Below, in pieces: positions 39,733-48,061 of a stretch of 64,000 nt of DNA. Below the pieces are notes generated by a model that was given only the letters and a program-made list of their open reading frames with translations, had not been told where the DNA came from and made no database searches. The stretch is from Cesiribacter sp964504565 (lineage in GTDB: Bacteria; Bacteroidota; Bacteroidia; Cytophagales; Cyclobacteriaceae). Each line of letters begins with the position of its first letter. Position 1 is the first letter of the stretch. Where the stretch lies: positions 220,846 to 284,845 of the forward strand of contig CAZDEY010000006.1 of the NCBI GenBank assembly GCA_964504565.1, in the 5' to 3' direction. The position numbers and the translations under genes are program-made.

Positions 39733-40441
39733 TATGCAGTAAAATCTCATTAAGTCCGTATAGGACTAATTTTGGGAGTACAAAGATGGATGGTTTTACC
39801 CGCTTTTCAAAAATTTTTGTATCCCCTCCGCACAGAATAACCTGCAAATCAGTGTACTGCTCAGTATAACGCAGAATTGTTCCTTCTATTTCAGCCCAGG
39901 TTCCATTTATTGCCCCGCTTTGCAGGCATTCCGCAGTTGATTTTCCTACCAATTCGGGAATTTCCGCCGGTACTTCGCTTAGGGGCAGGCGAGCCGTAAG
40001 CCGGTGCATAGCTTCCAAGCGCATGTTTACCCCCGGCGAAATAGCTCCGCCTTCGTAAATTCCCTCGGCACTTACAAATTCGGTAGTCAGGCAGGTGCCG
40101 GCATCAAAAATCAGCAAGTTTTCACCCGGAAAAAGTGCCCAAGCCCCCACGGCAGCGGCAATTCTATCGGCACCTAGTGTTTCGGGCGTACCGTAATTAT
40201 TCCGAAGAGGAATAGATAGTTCTCTAGTCAATTCATAGACCGGGCAGTATGTCTCAACATCCTTAACCAGTTCTTCATTATGCTTATTAACCGAACTTAG
40301 TATAGCAGCCGTAGCCTTCCACGCTTTGGCATACTTCAATACTTCTACCGAGTCTGACAAAACCCTATCCTCTACCAATTCGCGCCCCTTGAACAGCGCA
40401 ATTTTAGTTCGGGTATTGCCAATATCTATAATTAGGTTCAT
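39722..40441 (-). CDS. coaX: CoaX, type III pantothenate kinase
   Basis: This 239-residue enzyme phosphorylates pantothenate in the first step of CoA synthesis. It has the ASKHA-fold phosphate loop DIGNTRTKIALF (residues 5-16) and the motif YGTPETLGADRIAAAVGAW near residues 85-105. FDAGTCLTTEF and GGAISPGVNMRLEAMHRLTARLP follow further on. It overlaps the OMP gene. It is the first gene of the envelope run and is preceded by five octads of an 8-base array at 40443-40482. Confidence 0.95.
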   Translation of the reverse strand: MNLIIDIGNTRTKIALFKGRELVEDRVLSDSVEVLKYAKAWKATAAILSSVNKHNEELVKDVETYCPVYELTRELSIPLRNNYGTPETLGADRIAAAVGAWALFPGENLLIFDAGTCLTTEFVSAEGIYEGGAISPGVNMRLEAMHRLTARLPLSEVPAEIPELVGKSTAECLQSGAINGTWAEIEGTILRYTEQYTDLQVILCGGDTKIFEKRVKPSIFVLPKLVLYGLNEILLHNAQ

Positions 40442-40442
40442 A

Positions 40443-40482
40443 AGTTGGTGGGTTGATGCGTTGGTGAGTTAGTGGGTTGGTA
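40443..40482. repeat. degenerate 8-base tandem array upstream of coaX
   Basis: Five octads in phase read AGTTGGTG, GGTTGATG, CGTTGGTG, AGTTAGTG and GGTTGGTA, starting one base from the coaX ATG. Three 7-base units (AAGGTAT, ATGGTAT, ATGGTAC) follow at 40485-40505. Confidence 0.7.
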
Positions 40483-40557
40483 CAAGGTATATGGTATATG
40501 GTACAAAGCGGCGGCCAAGTAGTTATTTGGTCCAGAGAGTTGTAAGTGTCTTCTACG

Positions 40558-40641
40558 TCTATTGTCCATTGTCCATTGTCTATAATCTTGATTCCTGGCT
40601 CTTGACTCTTGACTCTTGGTTCTTGGTTCCAATCTCACTAA
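40558..40641. repeat. 7-base tandem array of 12 units between coaX and purK
   Basis: Twelve consecutive heptads each start with TC. Examples are TCTATTG (40558), TCCATTG (40565 and 40572), TCTTGAT (40586), TCTTGAC (40600 and 40607) and TCTTGGT (40614 and 40621). Units drift gradually from TCCATTG-type to TCTTGAC-type. This is the longest array found. Confidence 0.8.
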
Positions 40642-40677
40642 CTGACCAAATTTCTAAACGGCCCGCCGTCGCGGTTT

Positions 40678-40712
40678 TAATTTCTAATTCATAATTTCTA
40701 ATTTCTAATTAC
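40678..40712. repeat. AT-rich 7-base array upstream of purK
   Basis: Five heptads read TAATTTC, TAATTCA, TAATTTC, TAATTTC and TAATTAC, ending 5 bases before the purK -7 box. Confidence 0.75.
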
Positions 40713-40717
40713 CCCGC

Positions 40718-40725
40718 TACCTTTG
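40718..40725 (+). promoter_or_regulatory. -7 element of the purK promoter
   Basis: TACCTTTG matches the TAnnTTTG consensus; the leader to the ATG (40744) would be about 13 bases. A clear TTG at -33 is not present; the repeat array occupies that position. Confidence 0.55.
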
Positions 40726-40743
40726 TTTCAACCTTTATCTACT

Positions 40744-41901
40744 ATGTCTCAATCTAGTTCAGTACTTAATCAGAAAATTGGCGTGTTGGGCGGCGGCCAG
40801 TTGGGTCGTATGCTTATTCAGTCGGCCATAAACCTAAACCTGGAACTGCATATGCTGGATCCCGACCCGCAGGCCCCCTGCTGCCAGATTGCGGCTTCCT
40901 TTACCACCGGCAAGTTAACCGATTACCAAACAGTTGTAAACTGGGGCAAAAATTTCGATATAATAACGATTGAAATTGAAAACGTTAATGTTGAGGCGCT
41001 ACTGGAACTGGAACGGCAGGGCAAACGTGTGTATCCGCAACCGCATATAATAAAGCTAATTCAGGATAAGCGTACGCAGAAGCAATTTCATAAGGATAAG
41101 GGTATACCTACGGCGGACTTTCACCTTACCGAAAATGCGGAATCGGTACGGCAGTATACCAATTTTTTACCGGCCGTACACAAATTGGGCACCGAGGGCT
41201 ACGACGGTCGCGGGGTGCAAATGCTGCGCACCGAAGCCGATTTACCCAAGGCATTTGATAAGCCCGGCGTGCTAGAGAAGCTGGTAGATTTTGAAAAGGA
41301 ACTGGCAGTAATAATTGCCCGTAACGAATTGGGGCAGGAAGTAGCCTACCCGCCGGTAGAAATGGTATTTCACCCGGAGCATAATTTGGTAGAATTCTTA
41401 CTTAGCCCGGCCAGAATTGCGCCCGATTTAGCCGAGAAGGCCAAAGCCGTTGCCCTAAAAGTTGGCCGGGAACTAGGCATAGTAGGCATACTGGCGGTAG
41501 AAATGTTCTTGACTCCGGAAGGAGAAATTCTGGTAAACGAAGTGGCCCCGCGGCCCCACAATAGTGGCCATCACTCAATAGAGGCCAACGGCTGCAGCCA
41601 GTACGAACAACACCTGCGGGCCATTTTAAACCTGCCCCTGGGCAATACCGATACTACGGCTACGGCCGCTATGGCCAATATTTTAGGAGAGGCTGGTTAT
41701 ACCGGACCGGCGCGGTATAAAGGCTTGCAGGAGGTACTGCAGGAACCCAATGTATACATTCACCTGTACGGAAAAACTACCACCAAACCTTTCCGGAAAA
41801 TGGGCCACGTAACTATTACCGCCACCAAAGGCGAAAGCAGCGAAGCACTTCTAAACCGGGCCAAGCAAATTAAAGAAACACTAAAGGTAGTGAGCGATTA
41901 A
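40744..41901 (+). CDS. purK: PurK, N5-carboxyaminoimidazole ribonucleotide synthetase
   Basis: This 385-residue ATP-grasp enzyme of purine synthesis has the PreATP-grasp motif GVLGGGQLGRMLIQSA at the N-terminus. The ATP-grasp core has KLGTEGYDGRGVQML, FEKELAVIIARN and EILVNEVAPRPHNSGHHSIEA. It converts AIR, bicarbonate and ATP to N5-CAIR, the substrate of PurE. I start it at ATG 40744; the longer frame from 40723 begins at a TTG. It is followed after 93 bases by purE. Confidence 0.97.
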   Translation: MSQSSSVLNQKIGVLGGGQLGRMLIQSAINLNLELHMLDPDPQAPCCQIAASFTTGKLTDYQTVVNWGKNFDIITIEIENVNVEALLELERQGKRVYPQPHIIKLIQDKRTQKQFHKDKGIPTADFHLTENAESVRQYTNFLPAVHKLGTEGYDGRGVQMLRTEADLPKAFDKPGVLEKLVDFEKELAVIIARNELGQEVAYPPVEMVFHPEHNLVEFLLSPARIAPDLAEKAKAVALKVGRELGIVGILAVEMFLTPEGEILVNEVAPRPHNSGHHSIEANGCSQYEQHLRAILNLPLGNTDTTATAAMANILGEAGYTGPARYKGLQEVLQEPNVYIHLYGKTTTKPFRKMGHVTITATKGESSEALLNRAKQIKETLKVVSD

Positions 41902-41994
41902 AAAACGGATAAGGGTTAGAATACAAAAATCATTAAGCATTGAAAACCAAATATTTAATGCTGTTAATCAAAAATTCATTCAATTACAGTTGGT

Positions 41995-42519
41995 ATGAGC
42001 AAGAATAAACCCCTGGTTGGAATTATTATGGGCAGCCAGAGCGATATGCCCGTTATGCAGGAAGCCGCCCAGATGCTGGAAAAGTTTGGTGTGCCCTACG
42101 AAATTAGTATAGTTTCGGCGCACCGTACGCCCCTGCGCATGGTGGAGTACGCCCAAACCGCCCGGAAGCGGGGCTTGCAGGCCATAGTAGCCGGCGCCGG
42201 CGGGGCCGCTCACCTGCCCGGTATGGTAGCCAGCCTTACCAGCCTGCCGGTTATTGGCGTGCCGGTTAAAAGCCGCAATTCTATAGATGGTTGGGATAGC
42301 GTACTAAGTATACTGCAAATGCCCGGCGGCGTACCGGTAGCTACTGTAGCACTGGATGGTGCCAAAAACGCCGGCATACTGGCCGCCCAAATAGTAGGCG
42401 CTACCGATAAGGCCGTAGCCCAAAAGCTGGATGCCTTTAAGGAAGAGATGCGCGAAAAAGTAGAAGAAAGTGCTGCTAAGGTAGAGGAGCAGGGAATCCG
42501 CGGGAAAATTGGGTTTTAA
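41995..42519 (+). CDS. purE: PurE, N5-CAIR mutase (class I)
   Basis: This 174-residue enzyme has the motifs GIIMGSQSDMPVM and SAHRTPLRMVEYA. GAGGAAHLPGMVASLTSLPVIGVPV and MPGGVPVATVALDGAKNAGILAAQI are also typical of class I PurE. It moves the carboxylate of N5-CAIR to CAIR. It ends with an Asp/Glu/Lys-rich extension (EEMREKVEESAAKVEEQ) of a dozen or so residues beyond the core fold. A terminator lies 43 bases downstream. Confidence 0.97.
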   Translation: MSKNKPLVGIIMGSQSDMPVMQEAAQMLEKFGVPYEISIVSAHRTPLRMVEYAQTARKRGLQAIVAGAGGAAHLPGMVASLTSLPVIGVPVKSRNSIDGWDSVLSILQMPGGVPVATVALDGAKNAGILAAQIVGATDKAVAQKLDAFKEEMREKVEESAAKVEEQGIRGKIGF

Positions 42520-42561
42520 AAGCAGGGGCCGGAAGTTTTACTTAGCAATTCTATAAAAATT

Positions 42562-42592
42562 AACCCCCGACCATTACCGACCGGGGGTTTTT
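42562..42592 (+). terminator. rho-independent terminator after purE
   Basis: AACCCCCG (42562-42569) pairs with CGGGGGTT (42582-42589) around a 12-base loop, followed by a T-run. Confidence 0.85.
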
Positions 42593-42848
42593 ATTGGTGC
42601 CTGAACCTACCCCTTAAACTAAGTACTTCGGCGTGAAGAGGATTGCCAGATAGGCCAGGACTTAGTACGTTACTTCTTACTAAAATCTTGTTAGTCTGCC
42701 AGTTAAGGGTAGTACAAACATACAATGCAGAACCCGTATCGCCAAACTGTTTAGAATAATTTCAAATAATTTAATCTTGGGGTAACCGCTTAGCAACGTA
42801 ACTAATCCCTTAGGTTAGCCTATCTTAAACGCCCTACCGGCAAAGCCC
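42593..42848. other. convergent intergenic space
   Basis: This 256-bp stretch lies between the tails of purE and the PepSY gene. I see no ORF, repeat or RNA gene in it. Confidence 0.5.
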
Positions 42849-44030
42849 TTACGAGATTACTGGTGCCGGCTGCCTCTTACACTTAGGTTTAAGTGCCCGG
42901 CTTGCCTCCGGCCGGTTTTGCTTCTTTTCTTTATTACGGCGGCCCCACCAAATTATAGTGCCGGTTATAGGCAGGCTGGCTCCAAATAGCCCGATAATGA
43001 AGGCCAAAATTTGGGTTGGCCAGCCGCCAATAGTTCCCATATGAATTTTAAGGGCTCCTTCCATTATATCCTGATTTTGCTCAAACTCGGCTATCTGTGG
43101 CTTATCTAGCTGCTTGCCAGTATACCGGTCCAGTACTTTATTGTCGCCGTAGAGGTGCAGAAAGCGGTCGTCGGTATCCAGCAGTACGTACTGCGTGGTG
43201 GCCGAATCGGAGCGCAAAGCCATTAAGGTAAACTTATAACCGGCGGGGTAGGTGCGCTCAAATTCTTCGTACATGGCCTGCAGGCTTACAAAAGGCTTTC
43301 CTTCCTGCCGGTCGGCCTCCGGCACCTCTTGGCCAACCAACTCCGGATTGCCTCCAAAGGCTGCCACAATCGGCTTTTCAATCCAGTCGAACGACATAAT
43401 GAGGCCGGTAAGTACACTGATTAGCAGAAACCAGCAAGCGTAAAAGCCGTACACCCGGTGCAAGTCGTGGTTAATACGTTTTGGCGAGGCCGGATATTTA
43501 GGCTTGAAAGCCGAGCGGGCTTTATTTTTAGAAGTAGGCCACCAGAGAATTAGTCCAAAAATTAGTTCCACCAGAAAAATAAGCGAGCATATACGAATAA
43601 TCCACAACCCAAACTCGCCTAACAGCAACTGGCTATGAAAATGCGCCACTACAAATGCCCAGTTAGCACTGCTGGCATCCTCGCCAACAATGGCGCCGGT
43701 ATACGGATTTAAGAAAGTAAGCTTAAGCACCATATCTTCCGGCCCATCGCCGGTGGGTATACCGCTCACAACATCAAAGGCGCGGGTTGGGTCGTTGTAG
43801 GTGTTAATCCAGAAGTAGCGCTCTTGCGGAAATGCAGCTTTATAAGTCGCTACCAGTTCATCTACCGGTAGGCGTTTGGTTTGGGCTTCTACATATAAAT
43901 GCTCCTGATTATAGGCGTGCATTATTTCTTCGGCAAATACAAACAACGCCCCCGAAATGCACAAAAGGCAAACCACCAGGCCCGAAGAAAGGCCCAGCCA
44001 CAAGTGGATATTTCGTACAACCTTCTTCAT
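42849..44030 (-). CDS. PepSY-associated membrane protein of an iron/siderophore operon
   Basis: This 393-residue integral membrane protein has four transmembrane helices (near 12-32, 145-165, 195-215 and 345-368). PepSY-like periplasmic domains lie between them, with conserved HLWLGLSSGLVVCLLCISGALFVFAEEI and HFHSQLLLGEFG. Such proteins resemble the iron-reductase-like PiuB family, which acts with TonB receptors in siderophore iron release. It follows the DUF4374 gene, separated by a hairpin with a weak T-rich tail. Its conserved histidines (RNIHLW, VAHFHSQLL, NHDLHRVYGF) could bind haem. Confidence 0.85.
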   Translation of the reverse strand: MKKVVRNIHLWLGLSSGLVVCLLCISGALFVFAEEIMHAYNQEHLYVEAQTKRLPVDELVATYKAAFPQERYFWINTYNDPTRAFDVVSGIPTGDGPEDMVLKLTFLNPYTGAIVGEDASSANWAFVVAHFHSQLLLGEFGLWIIRICSLIFLVELIFGLILWWPTSKNKARSAFKPKYPASPKRINHDLHRVYGFYACWFLLISVLTGLIMSFDWIEKPIVAAFGGNPELVGQEVPEADRQEGKPFVSLQAMYEEFERTYPAGYKFTLMALRSDSATTQYVLLDTDDRFLHLYGDNKVLDRYTGKQLDKPQIAEFEQNQDIMEGALKIHMGTIGGWPTQILAFIIGLFGASLPITGTIIWWGRRNKEKKQNRPEASRALKPKCKRQPAPVIS

Positions 44031-44063
44031 AGTAAAGACTACTAGGAATGAATGAAATAAAAT

Positions 44064-44098
44064 AGCCCGGCCTTGGCTTAGTACCTAAAGGCCGGGCT
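44064..44098 (-). terminator. terminator-like hairpin between DUF4374 and PepSY genes
   Basis: AGCCCGGCCTT (44064-44074) pairs with AAGGCCGGGCT (44088-44098), and on the minus strand ATTTTATTT follows. It probably attenuates transcription within the iron operon. Confidence 0.7.
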
Positions 44099-44104
44099 TC
44101 AACA

Positions 44105-45349
44105 TTAAAATTTAACTATTTGCTGCGGCTGACCGCCAATAACCGTTATTACTCTGGCAGATGTGCCCGTAGCGGGATTATAACTGTAATAGTAGGCTTT
44201 TTTACCTTCGGCTTCCTCGTCGCTAGCCTCTTGGTTTTCAACTATAAAATAAGGCTTACCGTTAAAAATAGCCGGACCGTGAATCGACTTCCAGTAGCCG
44301 GAAGGAATATCTTCGATTTTGGTTAATTGCTTGGTAGCTAAGTCAATTTCGTAGGCGTCGTAGGTTTTTTCTTCCATCCCGGCCCAGCTAATATCAATGT
44401 TGTTGCTGAACATTTTCACGTACATTTTGCCGTTTAGTATACCGCCGCCCAAGGCCATATTCGGTCCGTTAAAATCTTGTAGGGAGTTAATGTTCCAGCT
44501 ATCGTCAAAATCGGTTTCATTATTTTTTATTCTGAAAACACGGAAGTTTGGTCCTTCGGCATCGTTAAAGTTCCCGATAAAGCCGGCCAGATAAAGGTCG
44601 CCGATTTCGTCTATTTGTACATAGTTGGTGTTTTTCATGCCGTAGCCCAATAGCTTAAAATCATCAAACGTGATAATTTTATCCAGCTTGTCGGTAGCAA
44701 CGTCTACCACGGCAACGTAGGTTCGGTCAATCACCTGGTTGCCATTGGCGTTAGTAAAGAATACCTCAGTAAAAAACTTACCGCCGCGCTCAATCATAAA
44801 GCCGCCAATGCTGGTAGCGGCTACCCCCTGTAACTCGCCTTTAATAGCATTTATTTGGTCAGTAAAATCTATAGCCCCGGTTCGCAGCATAGTTTCCGGG
44901 TTAAAGATTTGCAGTTGAGTTTGACTCAGGTTGTTGTTGGAGTAGTAGCCCTTGGTAGCGTTTATAAAGCCAAATTGGTTACCACCCGCATATTGGCCCT
45001 GGGTAGGCAAAAAGCCGGCATCGTTAAATCGGCTATCGGCACCCAATACGTATTTTTGTATGCCGGGTTCGCCGGCCGGGTTAGAGGTATGGTACACCGC
45101 CCCGTTAAAGCTTATACCAGCTGAACGGGTGCTACCCAACTGCACCACGTTAGTTAGTTGCGATACGTTAATTTCGCCGGTAGGCATCTCGTCAAATGGC
45201 ACCAGTATACCACTCTGGTCTGTGGCATCGGTTACAATAAACATGGCGTAGTTTTCTCCTTCTAAGGGCGTAACTGCTTCGTCGTCGGCGCAAGCTGTAA
45301 ATATTGTAGCAGCACTAAGTAGTAGCAGCGATTGCTGTAGAAACTTCAT
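44105..45349 (-). CDS. DUF4374 lipoprotein
   Basis: This 414-residue exported lipoprotein has a lipobox (IFTAC near residue 20). The all-beta, probably propeller-like body has repeated strands (GISFNGAVYHTSNP, GGFMIERGGKFFTEVFFTNANG and LYLAGFIGNFND). DUF4374 proteins in Bacteroidota are encoded next to TonB receptors and PepSY proteins and are believed to help capture siderophores; here that context is complete. It sits 11 bases after the receptor gene. Confidence 0.85.
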   Translation of the reverse strand: MKFLQQSLLLLSAATIFTACADDEAVTPLEGENYAMFIVTDATDQSGILVPFDEMPTGEINVSQLTNVVQLGSTRSAGISFNGAVYHTSNPAGEPGIQKYVLGADSRFNDAGFLPTQGQYAGGNQFGFINATKGYYSNNNLSQTQLQIFNPETMLRTGAIDFTDQINAIKGELQGVAATSIGGFMIERGGKFFTEVFFTNANGNQVIDRTYVAVVDVATDKLDKIITFDDFKLLGYGMKNTNYVQIDEIGDLYLAGFIGNFNDAEGPNFRVFRIKNNETDFDDSWNINSLQDFNGPNMALGGGILNGKMYVKMFSNNIDISWAGMEEKTYDAYEIDLATKQLTKIEDIPSGYWKSIHGPAIFNGKPYFIVENQEASDEEAEGKKAYYYSYNPATGTSARVITVIGGQPQQIVKF

Positions 45350-45360
45350 GGTAACTTTTA

Positions 45361-47724
45361 TTAAAGTGTATAGGTTAGTTTTAATCGATAATTCCTAAGG
45401 GGTTTTTGTATCCTGAACCGGTCGTACAAATCGGCATTTAGTACATTATTCACCTGAACATTTACAAAGAGCGGCAGCTTAGTTAGTTTGTGGGTAAGGC
45501 CAACATCTACCTGGTGCTGAGTAGGTATCATTGTTGAAATTACCTTACTATCGCGCTCAAACACTGCTGGCTCAACTAAGCGATTAGGGGCAGGCGATAA
45601 CCAGTACTGCTCCACATAAGCGTAATTGGCGTATGCGTTTAGGTTAAGTGGTAGCCCCAGCAGTTTTTTAATCTCTTTTGAAAGACCAACATTGGAGAAA
45701 AAGTACGGGATGTTAGGGGTGCGTATACCTTCTTTGGAATCGTTGGTATTTACCCGACGCAGGTCCTGATAGGTAACGGCCAGGCTAGCCCGGATACCGT
45801 GGGAAAAATTACCGCGAAAGGACAATTCGGCTCCTTTGGTAAGTTGGGTGTCGGTATTTTCGTTTCGGGTAGTAATTAAATTTTGAATTACCGGCTGAAT
45901 AAACCCTACCGTATTGCGGTAAAAGAGGTTTAACTCCGAGAAAATTGTTTTAGCCCGATTTAAATTTGTGCTAAAGCCCAGGTTAAGGTTAGTACTGCGC
46001 TCGGGCTCCAGTTCCGGGTTGCTCAGAATAAACAAGTTGTCACCGAAGTACTCTTCGGCTTCCGGCAGTCGGGTAGTTTGTTCAAACGAAAGACGGGCGT
46101 AGGTCCAATTACCAAAGCTATACTTTACCGAATTGCCCAGGCCCCAGGAGGTATGCGTGCGTAGGGCCGGTGGTTCGTGATCCCACTGGGTAGAAGTTTT
46201 ACTAGTTAGGTAGAAATGCTTTATCGTAGCCTCGTTTTCCAGCTTGCCGCTTAGCAACGTAAAGCCTAGCCCTAAGCCGGAAACTAGTTTGGCGTAGTCG
46301 GAGGGAATGGTAATGGGTTGAATGCCGGTAATCGGGTGCAGTGCGGCGTAGGGGTCCGAGCCAACCCGGTGGCGGCTGTTGTAGGTTGAGCTGGCTTTTA
46401 TACGCACCCTATTGCTTAGCTGGTAGGAAAAAAGGCCCCGGCCTACTATATAATCTTCGTCAATACGCTGGTCGCTCTTCGGGCCACCTAACTCACCCCC
46501 GGCCAAATTGGGCTGATCGGGGTTTTGGCGGTTTCCATACCAGTTATAGGTAAAATCGGCCAGATCCTGCAGATTTTCCTGCCGGCGGCTGTAGGCTCCA
46601 AACAGGCTAAACTCCAGCTGATCGGTAATAGCTTTTTGGTATTCTAGTGAAAGAATTTTATTGGTTTCAAACGCCCGAGCTTCACCAAATGCCTGGTTGA
46701 TAGAAATACCGTGCTGCAGCTCCTTTTCGTAGTTAAAGTAGGCCAGTTCCAGATTGAACAAATCGGCCCAGCGGGCATTTTGCAACCCTATTACGCCCTG
46801 CACAAATTGCGACTGTACGGCATCATGAAAGCGATTAACCTGCTCCGTATAAGATTCTTGGGTTTCAGGAACTCTAAATGGTGCATCAAATGCGTAATCA
46901 TTATCGGAGTACAAGGCATAGGCGCTTAAACCCAGGTGAAATTTGGTGTTAGGAACCAGGTAATTGGTACTGATTGTACCGATGTGGGAGTTAAAAGATC
47001 CTAACTCGTAGGTAGCTGTCAAGTGGTTTTGTTCGTGTTCGCGCGTGGTAATATTTACAGCGCCGCCCAATGCATCGGCTCCCAGTTCAATGGGCAGTAC
47101 GCCTTTGTAAATTTCTACGTTTGAAATAAGGCCGGTAGGCACTAGGTGGAGTTGAAATGCTTGGCCCAGATAATCGGTAGGAATACCATTTTTAAAGAAG
47201 CGAATAGCATTGCCCTGTAGGCCGTTGATGTTGACCTCGGTTTCGCTGGCTACCCCCGCTGTTTGCCGGACCTTAACCCCAGCCGTCAGATTAATAAGCT
47301 GTGGCAAGGAGTTAGATTGCTGCACTACCTGTTCAACGTCTATAACTTCTATTTTTATCGGCTCTTCGCGCTTCTGAGCAGCCTCCGTCTTGCCCGTTAC
47401 CACTACCTCATCTAATTGCTCGGAATCCTCTTCCAAGCTAAAGTTAAGTTTTAGCTGCTGGCCGGCACTTAGCTGCACCGGCTTCACCTGCCGCTGATAG
47501 CCAATACCCGATACCTGCACTTGGTAGCTACCGGGTTTAAGGTTAGCTATAGTGTATTGACCCTGGGCGTCGGTAGCCGCACCCTGAACCGTACCCACCA
47601 GCACTACTGTGATACCGGGCAGGCTCTGCCCCTGCGCATCGCTAACGGTGCCACTAAGCTGGGCAGTTTGGGCTATAGCACTTAGGCTGGCTATAAAAAT
47701 AAGGGTAAAAAGAGAGAACCGCAC
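45361..47724 (-). CDS. TonB-dependent siderophore-type receptor
   Basis: This 787-residue receptor has a signal peptide (LIFIASLSAIAQT). An N-terminal CarboxypepD_reg-like domain (about 22-105, LSGTVSDAQGQSLPGITVVLVG) precedes the plug (about 120-225, LINLTAGVKVRQTAGVASETEVNINGLQG) and a 22-strand barrel ending in YRLKLTYTL. Start codon is GTG at 47724, preceded by a promoter and a Fur-like site at 47791-47813. It leads a three-gene operon with DUF4374 and PepSY proteins, so siderophore-iron import is likely. The ligand is unknown. Confidence 0.9.
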   Translation of the reverse strand: MRFSLFTLIFIASLSAIAQTAQLSGTVSDAQGQSLPGITVVLVGTVQGAATDAQGQYTIANLKPGSYQVQVSGIGYQRQVKPVQLSAGQQLKLNFSLEEDSEQLDEVVVTGKTEAAQKREEPIKIEVIDVEQVVQQSNSLPQLINLTAGVKVRQTAGVASETEVNINGLQGNAIRFFKNGIPTDYLGQAFQLHLVPTGLISNVEIYKGVLPIELGADALGGAVNITTREHEQNHLTATYELGSFNSHIGTISTNYLVPNTKFHLGLSAYALYSDNDYAFDAPFRVPETQESYTEQVNRFHDAVQSQFVQGVIGLQNARWADLFNLELAYFNYEKELQHGISINQAFGEARAFETNKILSLEYQKAITDQLEFSLFGAYSRRQENLQDLADFTYNWYGNRQNPDQPNLAGGELGGPKSDQRIDEDYIVGRGLFSYQLSNRVRIKASSTYNSRHRVGSDPYAALHPITGIQPITIPSDYAKLVSGLGLGFTLLSGKLENEATIKHFYLTSKTSTQWDHEPPALRTHTSWGLGNSVKYSFGNWTYARLSFEQTTRLPEAEEYFGDNLFILSNPELEPERSTNLNLGFSTNLNRAKTIFSELNLFYRNTVGFIQPVIQNLITTRNENTDTQLTKGAELSFRGNFSHGIRASLAVTYQDLRRVNTNDSKEGIRTPNIPYFFSNVGLSKEIKKLLGLPLNLNAYANYAYVEQYWLSPAPNRLVEPAVFERDSKVISTMIPTQHQVDVGLTHKLTKLPLFVNVQVNNVLNADLYDRFRIQKPLRNYRLKLTYTL

Positions 47725-47758
47725 GCCGCTATTTTTATTCGGTCTAATTAAGTAGCGG

Positions 47759-47788
47759 CAAACCTAGTATTAATTTGAAGATTACAAA
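47759..47788 (-). promoter_or_regulatory. promoter of the TonB/DUF4374/PepSY operon
   Basis: On the minus strand TTTG (47785-47788), 18 bases and TAGGTTTG (47759-47766) match the Bacteroidota pattern. The leader to the GTG at 47724 would be about 30 bases. Confidence 0.65.
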
Positions 47789-47790
47789 AA

Positions 47791-47813
47791 TTATTTAGAT
47801 TAATTTTAAATAA
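47791..47813. promoter_or_regulatory. Fur-box-like site
   Basis: TTATTTA (47791-47797) and TAAATAA (47807-47813) are perfect arms around GATTAATTT; the core TTTAGATTAATTTTAAA is symmetrical in the way of Fur boxes. It sits 2 bases upstream of the -33 element. A related core is found at 11445-11461. Confidence 0.6.
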
Positions 47814-47854
47814 AGAAAATATGATAGTAGAAATCAGGCTTTGGATCCGCCAAG

Positions 47855-48061
47855 TCAGTTCAAATCCTCCTCCTCCAGTTCAAATAGCTGCTCTACGGAT
47901 TGCTGCAGGGTGCGCGCCAATTTAAGCGCCAGTACGGTGGTGGGTACGTAGCGGCCGCGCTCAATAGAGTTTATAGTTTGCCGCGATACGCCCGCGGCCT
48001 CGGCCAGGGCTTCCTGGGTTAAGCCGGCTTGGGTGCGAGCTACTTTTACATGGTTACGCAT
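47855..48061 (-). CDS. XRE-family helix-turn-helix regulator
   Basis: This 68-residue regulator has the canonical Cro/C1 fold: VKVARTQAGLTQEALAEAAGVSRQTINSIERGRYVPTTVLALKLARTLQQSVEQLFEL. It overlaps the upstream membrane protein gene by 8 bases, a common two-gene arrangement in which the small HTH controls its own operon. It is close in size to the small Cro-like repressors often paired with DUF2178 or related membrane proteins. A symmetric site precedes the operon. Confidence 0.93.
   Translation of the reverse strand: MRNHVKVARTQAGLTQEALAEAAGVSRQTINSIERGRYVPTTVLALKLARTLQQSVEQLFELEEEDLN

Noticed and set aside
40443..40712. CRISPR-like or direct-repeat array near purK
   Set aside because: Units are 7-8 bases, contiguous and degenerate, with no spacers, so it is not a CRISPR array.
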